In this document: positions 18,257-27,890 of the stretch, one piece after another
How positions within the stretch are numbered: position 1 is the stretch's first letter
How the letters are laid out: every line of letters begins with the position of its first letter
NCBI RefSeq assembly: GCF_020217425.1
Contig: NZ_CP084090.1
Span: forward strand, 2,170,001-2,234,000
From: Halomicrobium urmianum
GTDB lineage: Archaea; Halobacteriota; Halobacteria; Halobacteriales; Haloarculaceae
Length of the DNA stretch: 64,000 bases
Reading direction: 5' to 3'
Made by a program: the position numbers and the translations under genes
The notes under the pieces: generated by a model
What the model saw: the letters and a program-made list of their open reading frames with translations, nothing else
Databases searched by the model: none
Told to the model about the DNA's origin: nothing

Positions 18257-18524
18257 GTAGTTGTTCCCGGGTAGCGGGGTTCCGACCGCAGGGAGGAACC
18301 CCGATAGCAGCGAGCGGGAGTGAGCGCAGCGAATACACGTGGGCCGCGAAGTCGCGACCGCAGGGAGCGGCCTCGGAGAGAGCGAGCGGGAACGGAGCGA
18401 AGTGAGGCGACACGCGAGCCGCGAGTAGACCGGCTGGCCCTCGTCCGAACCGCCCCTCAACCGGCCAACCGACCGCAAACGGCGGCGTCGGGGCCGCTGG
18501 CGGCGCACTGGCTGTCCCGCGACC
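18257..18524. other. Intergenic stretch between divergent genes, repeat-rich
   Basis: No gene is seen. The stretch contains GAGCG/GAACGGAGCGAAG-type low-complexity words, including GAGCGCAGCGA and GAGCGAAGTGA. These are reverse complements of the 11-base hairpin loops found at 45029 and related sites, but flanking arms are not convincingly complementary here. Confidence 0.4.
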
Positions 18525-18536
18525 CATATATTTATG
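18525..18536 (+). promoter_or_regulatory. TATA box of the second GH3 gene
   Basis: CATATATTTATG is the strongest AT-rich element in the region, centred about 32 bases before the ATG at 18563, predicting a very short 5' leader. Confidence 0.65.
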
Positions 18537-18562
18537 TGGACACTATCGGAATCGAAGGGCGT

Positions 18563-20782
18563 ATGGCATCTAGCGAGTCGGTATCTACGACAGGCGGTGA
18601 CGCCGTCGACGTAGACGAGCTCCTCGAGAATCTCTCGCTCTCGGAGAAGGTCGGGCAGATGGTGGGGACGTTCGTCGGGTCGATGGACTTCGACGTCTCG
18701 CCGGAGGACGCCAAGGAGATGATCCGCGAGCACGACGTGGGCTCCGTCGCGGCCTTCGGGATCGGGGTGTCCTGGCACCACGACCCCGAGGCGGTCGCCG
18801 AGCTCTCGAACGAACTCCAGCGGGTAGCGGTCGAGGAGACCGACCACGGCATCCCGGTGTTGCTGCCGGTCGACGCAATCCACGGCAACGCGTACGTCAA
18901 TGAGGCCGCGGTGTACCCCCACGGCCTGGGGATGGCGGCGACGCGCAACGAGCCGCTGGTCGAGCGCAGCGGCGAGATCACGGGCACGGAGATCCGCGCC
19001 AGCGGCGCCCGGATCAACTACGGCCCGAACTGCGACCTCGTCCGGGATCCCCGGTGGGGGCGCACCTTCGAGACGTTCGGCGAGAGCCCGCTGCTGTGTG
19101 GCGACTTGGGCGCGGCGCTGATCCGCGGCCAGACCGACCCGCCGGAGGGCGAGGGCGTCGCCGCGACGGCCAAGCACTTCCCTGCCTACGGCGACCCTGA
19201 GGGCGGCGAGGACACCGGCGCCGTCGACCGTTCGCCCAGCACTATCCACCACACCTTCCTGCCGCCGTTCGAGAAGGCCATCGACGCGGGCGCGCGCATC
19301 GTCATGCCCTGCTACAACTCCATCGACGGCCTGCCGGTCCACGGCTCCGAGCGGTACCTCACGGAGCTGCTGCGCGAACGCCTGGGCTTCGACGGTCCCG
19401 TCCTCTCGGACTGGGGCGGCGTCGACATGCTCCACGAGAAGCACAAGACGGCCCGCGACCAGCGCGACTCCGCCCGCCAGGCCGTCCAGGCCGGCCTCGA
19501 CCAGGTCTCCATCGGCGGTCCCGAGTACGCCGAGCACATCCAGTCGCTCGTCGAGGACGGCGAGCTCAGCGAGGAGCGCGTCGACGAGGCCGTCCGCCGC
19601 ATCCTCGAACTCAAACGGGACGTCGGCCTGTTCGCCGACCCCTACGTCGACGTCGACCGCGCCAGCGAGGTCATCGGCCGCGAGGAGCACCGCGAGCACG
19701 CCCTCGAGGCCGCCCGTCAGGCCCAGACGCTGCTGAAGAACGAGGACGACCTGCTGCCGCTCGACCCCGACGTCGACTCGGTCCTGCTGACCGGGCCGAA
19801 CGCCGACGACCTCAAGCACCAGATGGGCGGCTGGGGCGTCGACGAGGTCGAGGAGACCTCGGGCACGACCGTGCTGGAGGGCGTCGAGGACGTCGTGGGC
19901 GACGAGACCACTGTCCGCTACGAGCGGGGCGCCACGGTGCGGGAGACGGACGACCTCGACGCGGTCCGCGAGGCTGCCGCGGACAGCGACGTCGCCGTCG
20001 CCGTGCTGGGCGAGAACTGGTACTTCCACGAGTTCGGGCCGCAGGACATCGCCGGCCAGACCGGCACCTGGCCCACGCGGACCGACCTCGAACTGTCCGA
20101 CGCCCAGCAGGAGCTGTTGCGGACCGTCCACGAGACGGGGACGCCGACCGTCCTCGTGACGATCACCGGCCGGCCGCTGGCGATCACCTGGGCCGCCGAC
20201 AACGTCCCGGCCATCCTGCAGTCCTACTACCCGGGCAACGAGGGCGGCCAGGCCGTCGCGGAGACGCTGTTCGGCGAGCACAACCCCGCCGGGAAGCTCC
20301 CCATCTCGGTCCCGAAGTCCGCGGCACACCTGCCGACGCGCTTCAACTACCTGCGCCATCCGACCCCGATCGGCGCGGACGAGCACCCCGACTCCTACGA
20401 CCCGCTGTTCGAGTTCGGACACGGCCTAAGCTACACGGACTTCGCGGTCCGGAACCTGGAGCTGTCCGAGACCGAGATCGGGCCCGGTGAGTCGGTCACT
20501 GCCACCGTCGAGGTCGAGAACGTCGGCGACCGCGCGGGCACACGCGCCGTCGACGCCTTCCTGTCGGACGCCGTCAGCAGTCGCGTCCGGCCCGTGAAGG
20601 AACACGTCGGCTACGACCGCGTCGAACTGGCGTCCGGCGAGTCCGCGACCGTCGAGATCGAGGTCCCGAACCGCGCGCTCGCGGTCACCGACTCCGACGG
20701 CCGCAAGACCATCGAGCCCGGCCGGTTCGACCTCGAAGTCGGGGGTCTGGAGGCCTCCTTCGAGGTCACCTCCGAGTACTGA
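18563..20782 (+). CDS. Glycoside hydrolase family 3 beta-glucosidase (second copy)
   Basis: This 739-residue GH3 enzyme carries PVDAIHGNAYV, AATAKHFPAYGD, and the nucleophile Asp at residue 283 in PVLSDWGGV. The second domain (AQTLLKNEDDLLPLDPD, QSYYPGNEGGQAVAETL) and the C-terminal fibronectin-like domain (after FEFGHGLSYTDF) follow. No signal peptide is seen. It shares architecture with the enzyme at 3374 but is not a recent duplicate; it is closer to the bacterial BglX/ExoP-like branch, judged by the DAIHG and SDWGG motifs. The likely job is cytoplasmic hydrolysis of beta-glucosides. The TrmB-type regulator directly downstream on the same strand may control it. Confidence 0.93.
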   Translation: MASSESVSTTGGDAVDVDELLENLSLSEKVGQMVGTFVGSMDFDVSPEDAKEMIREHDVGSVAAFGIGVSWHHDPEAVAELSNELQRVAVEETDHGIPVLLPVDAIHGNAYVNEAAVYPHGLGMAATRNEPLVERSGEITGTEIRASGARINYGPNCDLVRDPRWGRTFETFGESPLLCGDLGAALIRGQTDPPEGEGVAATAKHFPAYGDPEGGEDTGAVDRSPSTIHHTFLPPFEKAIDAGARIVMPCYNSIDGLPVHGSERYLTELLRERLGFDGPVLSDWGGVDMLHEKHKTARDQRDSARQAVQAGLDQVSIGGPEYAEHIQSLVEDGELSEERVDEAVRRILELKRDVGLFADPYVDVDRASEVIGREEHREHALEAARQAQTLLKNEDDLLPLDPDVDSVLLTGPNADDLKHQMGGWGVDEVEETSGTTVLEGVEDVVGDETTVRYERGATVRETDDLDAVREAAADSDVAVAVLGENWYFHEFGPQDIAGQTGTWPTRTDLELSDAQQELLRTVHETGTPTVLVTITGRPLAITWAADNVPAILQSYYPGNEGGQAVAETLFGEHNPAGKLPISVPKSAAHLPTRFNYLRHPTPIGADEHPDSYDPLFEFGHGLSYTDFAVRNLELSETEIGPGESVTATVEVENVGDRAGTRAVDAFLSDAVSSRVRPVKEHVGYDRVELASGESATVEIEVPNRALAVTDSDGRKTIEPGRFDLEVGGLEASFEVTSEY

Positions 20783-20866
20783 CTGCGCCGTTCGAACCGC
20801 TCACTATTCAATTAAGTGCAACGACTGCGGCGGAACGTTTTACTCCTGAGACGTTTGCTATCCTCC

Positions 20867-22072
20867 ATGGACACCGACCGGCTCCACGACGCGCTGACGC
20901 GCGCCGGGCTGACATCGTACCAGGCGGACGTCTACCTCGCACTGCTGGAACTGGGGTCGGCGCCAGTGGTGGACGTGGCCGACCGAGCCGGCGTCCCGAC
21001 GTCACAGACCTACGACGTGGTGCGGTCGCTGGAGGATCAGGGCTTCGTCGAGACCGTCGAGCGCGACCGGCTGCACGCCCGGGCGACCGAACCGAACACC
21101 GTCCTCGAGGAGCTACGGGGGACGGGGGAGCTGCTGACCGACGCGGCCGACGAGATCGAGGACCGCTGGGAGCGGCCCGCCCCGGAGGACTACCGGGCCA
21201 GCGTCGTCAAGCATCGGGAGACGGTCCTCGACAGGGCTAGGGAGGCCCTCGGGGAGGCCGACGTCTCGGTCGAGATCGCCCTCAGGTCCGACCAGTTCGA
21301 GGCGCTGCGGCCGGCCCTCGTCGAGGCCGCCGAGCGGGGCGTCATCATCCGGGTGGTCCTGTACGGCCCGGCGGACGGTCTTGACCTCGCGGACACGTCC
21401 CTGACGGAGGTCCACCACAGGGCGCTCCCGGGGCCGTTCCTGGCCATCGTCGACCGGCGGCAGTCGTACTTCGCACCGAACGTCCACGGCGACGAACCGT
21501 ACGGCATCCTGCTGGACGACACCATCCTCTCTTTCATCCTGCACTGGTACTTCATGACCTGCGTGAAGGCCCAGTCGGACACGCTGACCGTGGGGGCGGA
21601 CCGCCCTACCTACGTCAGCATCGAGGAGTTCGTCCGCGACGCCGCGCCGCTGTGGCACGACGGGGCCGCAGTCGAGATCACCGCCGAGGGCCACGTGCCC
21701 GGGACCGGCGAGCGCGCGACCGTGGGCGGCGTCGTCGTCGACATGCTCGCCGAGGACGCGCTCTGGCCCTCCCGGTCGCCCACGTTCGAGGAACTGGCCG
21801 GCATCTCGGCGCTGGTCGTCCTGAACGACGAGGGGCAGCTCCGGACGGTCGGCGGCTGGGGGACCCTCTACGAGGACCTCGAGACCGAAGTCATCCGCGT
21901 CGACGGGATCTCTTACCCCGGCTCGTCGCCCGCCGACTCGTCGCCCGCCGACTGGCTCTCGCCCGGGGGCACCGAGTGGCCGGTCGACGAATCGGCGGTC
22001 GAGACGGCGACGGACGGGGAAGCGACGACCGACGGCGACGGTCGAAGGGGCTTTGACGCCGGCGACGAATGA
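20867..22072 (+). CDS. TrmB-family transcriptional regulator
   Basis: The 401-residue protein has an N-terminal winged helix (LTSYQADVYLALLELGSAPV, then GVPTSQTYDVVRSLEDQGFV), a short coiled coil, and a C-terminal domain of the TrmB type. That domain has a PLD-like part (AERGVIIRVVLYGP, SYFAPNVHGDEPYGILL) and a terminal beta-rich sugar-binding-like part. TrmB proteins bind sugars and control sugar uptake and central carbon genes. The adjacent GH3 gene, and the sugar kinase at 24416, are plausible targets, though no TACT...GAGTA-like TrmB site was found. CGTTTTACTC about 26 bases upstream of the ATG serves as TATA box, so the mRNA is probably leaderless. Confidence 0.88.
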   Translation: MDTDRLHDALTRAGLTSYQADVYLALLELGSAPVVDVADRAGVPTSQTYDVVRSLEDQGFVETVERDRLHARATEPNTVLEELRGTGELLTDAADEIEDRWERPAPEDYRASVVKHRETVLDRAREALGEADVSVEIALRSDQFEALRPALVEAAERGVIIRVVLYGPADGLDLADTSLTEVHHRALPGPFLAIVDRRQSYFAPNVHGDEPYGILLDDTILSFILHWYFMTCVKAQSDTLTVGADRPTYVSIEEFVRDAAPLWHDGAAVEITAEGHVPGTGERATVGGVVVDMLAEDALWPSRSPTFEELAGISALVVLNDEGQLRTVGGWGTLYEDLETEVIRVDGISYPGSSPADSSPADWLSPGGTEWPVDESAVETATDGEATTDGDGRRGFDAGDE

Positions 22073-22099
22073 TCAGGGCATGACAGGCGGGTGGCTCCC

Positions 22100-24313
22100 A
22101 TGACGGAGATCCGGGAACTCGATCCGGAGACGGTCGAGCGCATCGCCGCGGGCGAGGTGGTCGAGCGGCCGGCCTCGGCGGTGAAGGAACTCGTCGAGAA
22201 CAGCCTCGACGCCGACGCCGACCGCGTCGAGGTGGCCGTCGCTGACGGCGGCCGCGACGGGATCCGCGTCACCGACGACGGCGTCGGGATGACCCGCGAG
22301 GAGGTCCGCCGCGCCGTCGAGAAGCACACCACCTCGAAGATCACCGACGTCGACGACCTGGAGGGCGGCGTCGCGACGCTGGGCTTCCGCGGCGAGGCCC
22401 TGCACGCCATCGGGGCCGTCTCCCGCGTGACCGTCACCACGCGCCCGCGGGGCGGCGGCGAGGGCACCGAACTCCGCCTGGAGGGCGGCGAGGTCACTGA
22501 CGTCTCCCCCGCGGGCTGTCCCGAGGGGACCACCGTCGAGGTCGAGGACCTCTTCTACAACGTCCCCGCGCGCCGGAAGTACCTCAAGCAGGCCTCGACG
22601 GAGTTCGCCCACGTCAACACCGTCGTCACGAGCTACGCGCTCGCGAACCCTGCCGTCGCGGTCACCCTCTCCCACGACGGCCGCGAGACGTTCGCTACCA
22701 CCGGCCAGGGCGACCTCCGGGAGACGGTGATGAGCGTCTACGGCCGGGAGGTTGCGACGTCGATGACCTCCGTCGAGGCCGACGGCGACGAGTTGCCAGA
22801 CGGGCCACTGGACGCCGTCACGGGGCTGGTCAGCCACCCCGAGACCAACCGCGCCGGCCGCGAGTACCTCTCGACGTACGTCAACGGCCGGTACGTCCGC
22901 GCCGACGCCGTCCGCGAGGCCGTCGTCGAGGCCTACGGGACGCAGCTGGCGCCGGACCGCTATCCCTTCGCCGTCCTCTTCTGCGAGATGGACCCGGCCA
23001 ACGTCGACGTCAACGTCCACCCGCGGAAGATGGAAGTCCGATTCGCCGACGAATCGGGCGCCCGCGAGCAGGTCGAGACGGCCGTCGAGGACGCCCTGCT
23101 CCGGGAGGGGCTGCTCCGCTCGACGGCGCCCCGCGGCCGGTCGGCGCCCGAGCAGACCGAGATCGCGCCGGAGCGCGGAGAAGAATCCGGCGGCGACGCC
23201 GCGAGCGAGTCGGGCGTCGCGGACGGCACCGCGGGCACAGTCGACCCGGACGCGGCCGATTCGGCCGACCCCGGCATGACGGAGGCCGGCGACCGCGGGC
23301 CGGCCGTCGACGGCCAATCTGCCGCCGACCGCGAACCCGCCGTCGACGGCGATTCGGGGTCAGGGGCGTCGGCGGGTATCGACGCCGGGGCGTCGACCGG
23401 CCGAGGCGAGACCGGGGTCGGTAGCGGCGACCGGTCGACCACCGACGCGGCCGCGTCGGCGCGGAGCAACGGCGGGTCCGCGCCGCGATCGTCCCAGGGT
23501 AGTTCGTCGGGCGCGGACCGCAGCCCCCGGCCGTCCGGCGGCGCGTCCGCGGACGCATCCGCCGCCGACGATGACCGTACGGCCCCCGCCTCGGGTCGAG
23601 CGGACGACTCGCCCACCGACGCCCCTGGCCGGAAGTTCGCCGGCGGCGGCGAGCAGTCCCGGCTGGGCGAGGACCCCGACGACCCCGCGGCGTCGTTCGA
23701 CTCGCTGCCCGCGATGCGGATCCTCGGCCAGTATCGGGAGACGTACGTCGTCGCGGAGACCGACGACGGCCTCGTGCTGGTCGACCAGCACGCGGCCGAC
23801 GAGCGGATCAACTACGAGCGGCTGACGGCGACCTTCGAGGGCGAGACGACGACGCAGGCCCTGGCCGAGCCCGTCGAGCTGGAGCTGACGGCCAGGGAGG
23901 CCGCCGCCTTCGCGGACCGAGAGGCCGCGCTGGCCAGCCTGGGCTTCCACGCCGAGCGGACCGGCGAGCGGACCGTCGAGGTGCGGACGCTGCCCGGCGT
24001 CGTGGCCGAGGCGGCCGGCCCGGACCTGGTGCGGGACGTCCTCTCGTCGTTCGTCAGCGAGGACCGCGACGCGGCCGAGACGGTCGAAGCGGCCGCCGAC
24101 GACCTGCTGGCCGACCTGGCCTGCTACCCCTCGATCACCGGCAACACGTCGCTGACGGAGGGGTCGATACGGGACCTCCTGGCCGAACTCGACGACTGCG
24201 AGAACCCCTGGGCCTGCCCGCACGGCCGGCCCGTGGTGGTCCGGCTCGACGAGGCCGAACTGGAGGATCGCTTCGAGCGGGACTACCCCGGGCACACCGG
24301 CCGGCGGGAGTGA
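22100..24313 (+). CDS. mutL: DNA mismatch repair protein MutL
   Basis: The 737-residue protein has the GHKL ATPase motifs TVERIAAGEVVERPASAVKE, ENSLDADA, DDGVGM and TLGFRGEAL, the transducer domain (VNVHPRKMEVRF), and a long Gly/Ser/Asp-rich linker (about residues 355-530). The C-terminal domain contains the endonuclease signature DQHAADERINYE (DQHA-x2-E-x4-E, residues 562-573), and the terminal region CPHGRPVVVRL completes the metal site. It is therefore a nicking MutL, as expected where no MutH exists. An in-frame GTG nine bases upstream is possible, but ATG gives the standard MTEIREL start. The linker is unusually long compared with bacterial MutL, as in other haloarchaea. Confidence 0.96.
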   Translation: MTEIRELDPETVERIAAGEVVERPASAVKELVENSLDADADRVEVAVADGGRDGIRVTDDGVGMTREEVRRAVEKHTTSKITDVDDLEGGVATLGFRGEALHAIGAVSRVTVTTRPRGGGEGTELRLEGGEVTDVSPAGCPEGTTVEVEDLFYNVPARRKYLKQASTEFAHVNTVVTSYALANPAVAVTLSHDGRETFATTGQGDLRETVMSVYGREVATSMTSVEADGDELPDGPLDAVTGLVSHPETNRAGREYLSTYVNGRYVRADAVREAVVEAYGTQLAPDRYPFAVLFCEMDPANVDVNVHPRKMEVRFADESGAREQVETAVEDALLREGLLRSTAPRGRSAPEQTEIAPERGEESGGDAASESGVADGTAGTVDPDAADSADPGMTEAGDRGPAVDGQSAADREPAVDGDSGSGASAGIDAGASTGRGETGVGSGDRSTTDAAASARSNGGSAPRSSQGSSSGADRSPRPSGGASADASAADDDRTAPASGRADDSPTDAPGRKFAGGGEQSRLGEDPDDPAASFDSLPAMRILGQYRETYVVAETDDGLVLVDQHAADERINYERLTATFEGETTTQALAEPVELELTAREAAAFADREAALASLGFHAERTGERTVEVRTLPGVVAEAAGPDLVRDVLSSFVSEDRDAAETVEAAADDLLADLACYPSITGNTSLTEGSIRDLLAELDDCENPWACPHGRPVVVRLDEAELEDRFERDYPGHTGRRE

Positions 24314-24415
24314 CCGGGGCGACCGGGCCCGCTCGGGCGAACTGTCGGCTCGGACCCGGTCCGGTCTGGCGATACTCCCGCATGAGTTAAGCCGCACCGG
24401 ACTGACGGGGTGTCC

Positions 24416-25357
24416 ATGACGCGACTCGTCGCCGTCGGGGAGACGCCGCTGGCACTCGCGCCGTCGGAGAGCGACCGCCTCGAGCACGCCCGCGATCTGG
24501 GACTGCGGGCCGATGGGACCGAGAGCAACGCGGCCGTCGCTGCGTCGCGGCTGGGCGCTGCGGCGACGTGGGTCTCCCGACTCCCCGACACGCCGCTGGG
24601 ACGGCGGGTAGTGGCCGAGCTGCACGAACACGGTCTGGACACGGCGGTCGACTGGATCGAGGACGGCCGCCAGGGGCTGGCCTTCAGTGAGCCGGGCCGA
24701 GAGCCCCGCGAGGGCGCCGTGATCGAGGACCGGACCGGCGCGGCGATGGCCGAGACCGAGGCCAACGCGCTCCCCAGAGCACCTATCGAGCACGCGGAGA
24801 CGCTGTTCGTGGCCGGGTCGACGCCGGCGCTGTCCGAGACGGCGCGGCGCACCGCCCGATCCCTGTTCCGGCACTTCGACGGCACCCGCGTCCTCGACCT
24901 GGACTACCGGCCCGGGCTGTGGTCGGTCGAGGCCGCCCGCGAATACTTCACTGACGTGCTCGACGCGGTCGACGTGCTGATCGCCCGCGAGCGGGACGTC
25001 GAGCGGGTGCTCGGCGAGTCGGGGTCCGCCCGCGAGGTGGTCCACGCGGTCGCGGCGGGCCACGACCTCGACTGCGTCGTGATCACCTGTGCCGACGGCA
25101 GCGCCGCCGCCCGCGTCGACAACGTGGTCCACGAGGTCGCGGCCGTCGAGGCCGACGTGGCGAACTCCGCCGGCGATCACGAGGCCTTCACGGGCGCCTT
25201 CCTCGCGGCGCGGCTCGACGACGAACCGGTCGCGGACGCGCTCGACCGCGGGGCCGCGGCCGCCGCGCTGGCCCGGACCCTCGAGGGACCGATCCCCGAC
25301 GTCTCCGCCCGCGAGGTCCAGCGACTCGTCGACGAGCGGTCGTCGAGCGGGCGGTGA
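24416..25357 (+). CDS. PfkB-family sugar kinase (2-keto-3-deoxygluconate kinase-like)
   Basis: This 313-residue ribokinase-like protein has the N-terminal VAVGETPLAL strand, GLRADGTESNAAVAASRLGA, VFVAGSTPALSE-like and RVLDLDYRPGLW segments, and the C-terminal phosphate-loop region. The usual GAGDAF signature is altered to AGDHEAFTGAF, so the normal catalytic Asp position aligns with Glu, or with a shifted Asp. It most resembles KDG/fructose-type kinases that feed the semi-phosphorylative Entner-Doudoroff route in haloarchaea; the substrate is not certain. A GTG six bases upstream could also start translation. The gene lies between mutL and a YgfZ-like gene on the same strand. Confidence 0.8.
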   Translation: MTRLVAVGETPLALAPSESDRLEHARDLGLRADGTESNAAVAASRLGAAATWVSRLPDTPLGRRVVAELHEHGLDTAVDWIEDGRQGLAFSEPGREPREGAVIEDRTGAAMAETEANALPRAPIEHAETLFVAGSTPALSETARRTARSLFRHFDGTRVLDLDYRPGLWSVEAAREYFTDVLDAVDVLIARERDVERVLGESGSAREVVHAVAAGHDLDCVVITCADGSAAARVDNVVHEVAAVEADVANSAGDHEAFTGAFLAARLDDEPVADALDRGAAAAALARTLEGPIPDVSAREVQRLVDERSSSGR

Positions 25358-25439
25358 CCTGCGCTGAGGTGCCCACCCGGATCGCGGACCGGAAGCAAGT
25401 GCGGGAGCCTTAACCGGGTCACGCTCCCATCCGTGACCA

Positions 25440-26534
25440 ATGACTGTCATCGAGGGCGTCCACGAGGACCACGGCGCGGCCTTCCGCGAGGTCGGGGGCC
25501 GGCGCGTGGTCGACCACTACGGCAAGCCCGAGCGCGTCCACCGCGCGGTGCGCACCGTCGTCGGCGTGATCGAGATGGGCTACGGCGTCGTGACCGTCAC
25601 CGGCGAGGACCGCGTCGACTTCGTCGACGATGCCGTCTCGAACCGCGTGCCGACGACCGACGGCGAGGGCGTCTACGCGCTCCTGCTGGATCCCGACGGC
25701 GCCGTCGAGACGGACATGTACGTCTACAACGCCGGCGAGCGACTGCTCCTGTTCGTGCCGCCGAACCGCGCCGACCCGCTGGTCGAGGACTGGCGCGGCA
25801 AGACCTTCGTCCAGGACGTCGAGATACGCGACGCCACCGACGAGTTCGCCGTCTTCGGCGTCCACGGCCCGCAGGCCACCGAGAAGATCGCGAGCGTCCT
25901 CAACCACGCGGCTTCGCCCGACGGGTCGCTCTCCTTCGTCCGCGGAACGATGGTCGACGCCGGCGTCACCGTGATCCGGGGCGACGGTCTCGCCGGCGAG
26001 GAGGGCTTCGAGGTGGTCTGTGCCGCCGACGTCGCCGAGGAGGTGTTCGACACGCTGGAGAACCGCGGGCTCAACGCCGCTCCCTTCGGGTACCGGACGT
26101 GGGAGGCGCTGACACTGGAGGCGGGGACGCCCCTGTTCGAGCCCGAGATCGAGGGCCGGATACCGAACGGTGTCGGCCTGCGCAACGCGGTGGACTTCGA
26201 GAAGGGCTGTTTCGTCGGCCAGGAGGTCGTCGCCCGGATCGAGAACCGCGGCCGCCCGCCCGAGCGGCTGGTCGGGCTCTCCTGCGAGGCCCTCCCCGCG
26301 GCCGGCGCGGCCGTTCTGGACGGCGACGCCGCCGTCGGCGAGGTCACCCGCGCCGTCGAGAGCCCGACGCTCGGTGAACCGATCGCGCTGGCCGCGGTCG
26401 ATTACGACCCGCCGGCCGACCTGACCGTCGGAGTCGACGGCGACGCCGTGGCCGCCGAGCGGACCGCCCTCCCCTTCGTCGACGGGTCCGACGACTCCGC
26501 TCGCCGGCCGCGCTACCCCGACGACGCGGCGTGA
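25440..26534 (+). CDS. YgfZ/GcvT-family folate-binding protein
   Basis: The 364-residue protein has the T-protein fold: N-terminal GKPERVHRAVRTVVGVIEMG, FVDDAVSNRVP, LDPDGAVETDMYVYN and FAVFGVHGPQATEKI, then the diagnostic EKGCFVGQEVVAR (K-G-C-[FY]-x-G-Q-E) at about residues 255-267. This motif marks the YgfZ/IBA57 branch, which binds folate and helps assemble or repair certain iron-sulfur clusters, rather than the glycine-cleavage aminomethyltransferase. Haloarchaeal genomes often label it aminomethyltransferase. No gcvH or gcvP is nearby. It is cytoplasmic, and the ATG follows a short GC-rich leader. Confidence 0.85.
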   Translation: MTVIEGVHEDHGAAFREVGGRRVVDHYGKPERVHRAVRTVVGVIEMGYGVVTVTGEDRVDFVDDAVSNRVPTTDGEGVYALLLDPDGAVETDMYVYNAGERLLLFVPPNRADPLVEDWRGKTFVQDVEIRDATDEFAVFGVHGPQATEKIASVLNHAASPDGSLSFVRGTMVDAGVTVIRGDGLAGEEGFEVVCAADVAEEVFDTLENRGLNAAPFGYRTWEALTLEAGTPLFEPEIEGRIPNGVGLRNAVDFEKGCFVGQEVVARIENRGRPPERLVGLSCEALPAAGAAVLDGDAAVGEVTRAVESPTLGEPIALAAVDYDPPADLTVGVDGDAVAAERTALPFVDGSDDSARRPRYPDDAA

Positions 26535-26705
26535 CGGTCCGCTGACTGCGGTCGCGACGCCCGCGGCGAATTCGTGACCCCGATCGACTGGATCGATCGG
26601 TGCCGGATAGTCACCGATCCGTGACCGCCAGAATTTAAATACCCAATATCTGGATCTAGTATCAACGCCGCCCTGCGGCACACGAAAAACATCGCTCCTC
26701 TACAC

Positions 26706-27890
26706 ATGGTACGTCGGCACGTCACCACCGAACGTCTCGTTCTCGTGGCTGTCACGCTGGTCGTCGCGAGCGGGCTCGCCGGGACCGCCTGGCTGGTCGC
26801 CGCCGACGGGGACGCGCCGGCCCGCCCCGCCGTCGACGCCGACGTGGCAGCACAGTACGACTCGATCGACGGCGTCGCGGCCAACCGGACGACGGTGATC
26901 GAGCGCAACGGAACGGTCGCCGGCGAGACGACCTATGCGGTGCGCCTGCGACCCGGGACGGGCGAGCGGCGCCTGGTCCTCCGGTCGGGCCCGCACCGGT
27001 ACGACCGCCGCGTCTCGAACGGCTCGGTCCGCTGGCTGTACGACGCCGACGAGGGCACCGCGATCGTGATCCCCGACGGCGGCGTCCCGGAGCAGACGGT
27101 CCGCGGCGAGCGGACCGAGCGGCTGTTCGCCCGACTGAACGCGTCTGCGGGCGACGAGAGCGCACGTCCGCCCGTCGAACCGCTGCCGGTCGTCCCCGAA
27201 TCGGGCGGCGCGGGATCGGTGCCCGCCCGGACCGACCTCGGTGTCAGCTACGCCGGTACGGAGGCCGTCGACGGCCGGCCGGCCCACGTCCTCCGGATCA
27301 CGCCCCGCGAGGGCGTCGACGTCGACTACGAGCAGACGCTGTGGCTCGACGCCGAGCGGTTCTTCCCGCTGCGCCAGCGGACGGCGTGGACCGACGACGG
27401 CGAGCGGACCGTCCTGACGACGACCTACGCGGACGTCCGCTTCGATCCGGGGCTGTCCGACGACGCCTTCGAGCCCGCCGCCCCCGAGAACGCGACCGTC
27501 CGGCACCTGGAGACGCCCGAGACGCGGACCTTCCGGCGGGTCGACGACCTCCGGGCGGCGACGAACGTCTCGGTACCGGCACCGGACCTGCCGCCGTCGT
27601 ACGCCCTTACCTACGCGACGGCGACCGAGGGGCGCGTCAGCGGAGTCAGTCTCCGGTACGCGAACGAGACGTCCTGGATCGGCGTCGCGAAGTACGACTA
27701 CACCTACCGGAACCGGAACGACGGCGAGCGCGTCCGGATCGGCGACCGGAACGGGACGCTCGTCCGCGGGACGACCCACTCGCTGTCCTGGCAGTGCGAC
27801 GCCTACCGCTACACCGTCCGCGGACGGGGCGTTCCACCCTCGCTGCTCGTCGAGGTCGGCCGGTCGGTCGGCTGTCCGGCCGACCGATAA
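26706..27890 (+). CDS. Membrane-anchored LolA/DUF2092-like surface protein
   Basis: The 394-residue protein has one N-terminal hydrophobic helix (about residues 9-32) and an extracellular beta-rich domain with many Asn-x-Ser/Thr sites. Segments such as VDGRPAHVLRITP and YEQTLWLDAERFFPLRQR match the pattern of LolA/outer-membrane-lipoprotein-sorting-like domains that are common in haloarchaeal secreted proteins. A C-terminal repeat of the same fold ends in a Cys pair that may form a disulfide. The function is unknown, perhaps lipid or ligand binding outside the cell. A TTTAAATAC element lies about 65 bases upstream, which would give a leader of some 40 bases. Confidence 0.75.
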   Translation: MVRRHVTTERLVLVAVTLVVASGLAGTAWLVAADGDAPARPAVDADVAAQYDSIDGVAANRTTVIERNGTVAGETTYAVRLRPGTGERRLVLRSGPHRYDRRVSNGSVRWLYDADEGTAIVIPDGGVPEQTVRGERTERLFARLNASAGDESARPPVEPLPVVPESGGAGSVPARTDLGVSYAGTEAVDGRPAHVLRITPREGVDVDYEQTLWLDAERFFPLRQRTAWTDDGERTVLTTTYADVRFDPGLSDDAFEPAAPENATVRHLETPETRTFRRVDDLRAATNVSVPAPDLPPSYALTYATATEGRVSGVSLRYANETSWIGVAKYDYTYRNRNDGERVRIGDRNGTLVRGTTHSLSWQCDAYRYTVRGRGVPPSLLVEVGRSVGCPADR

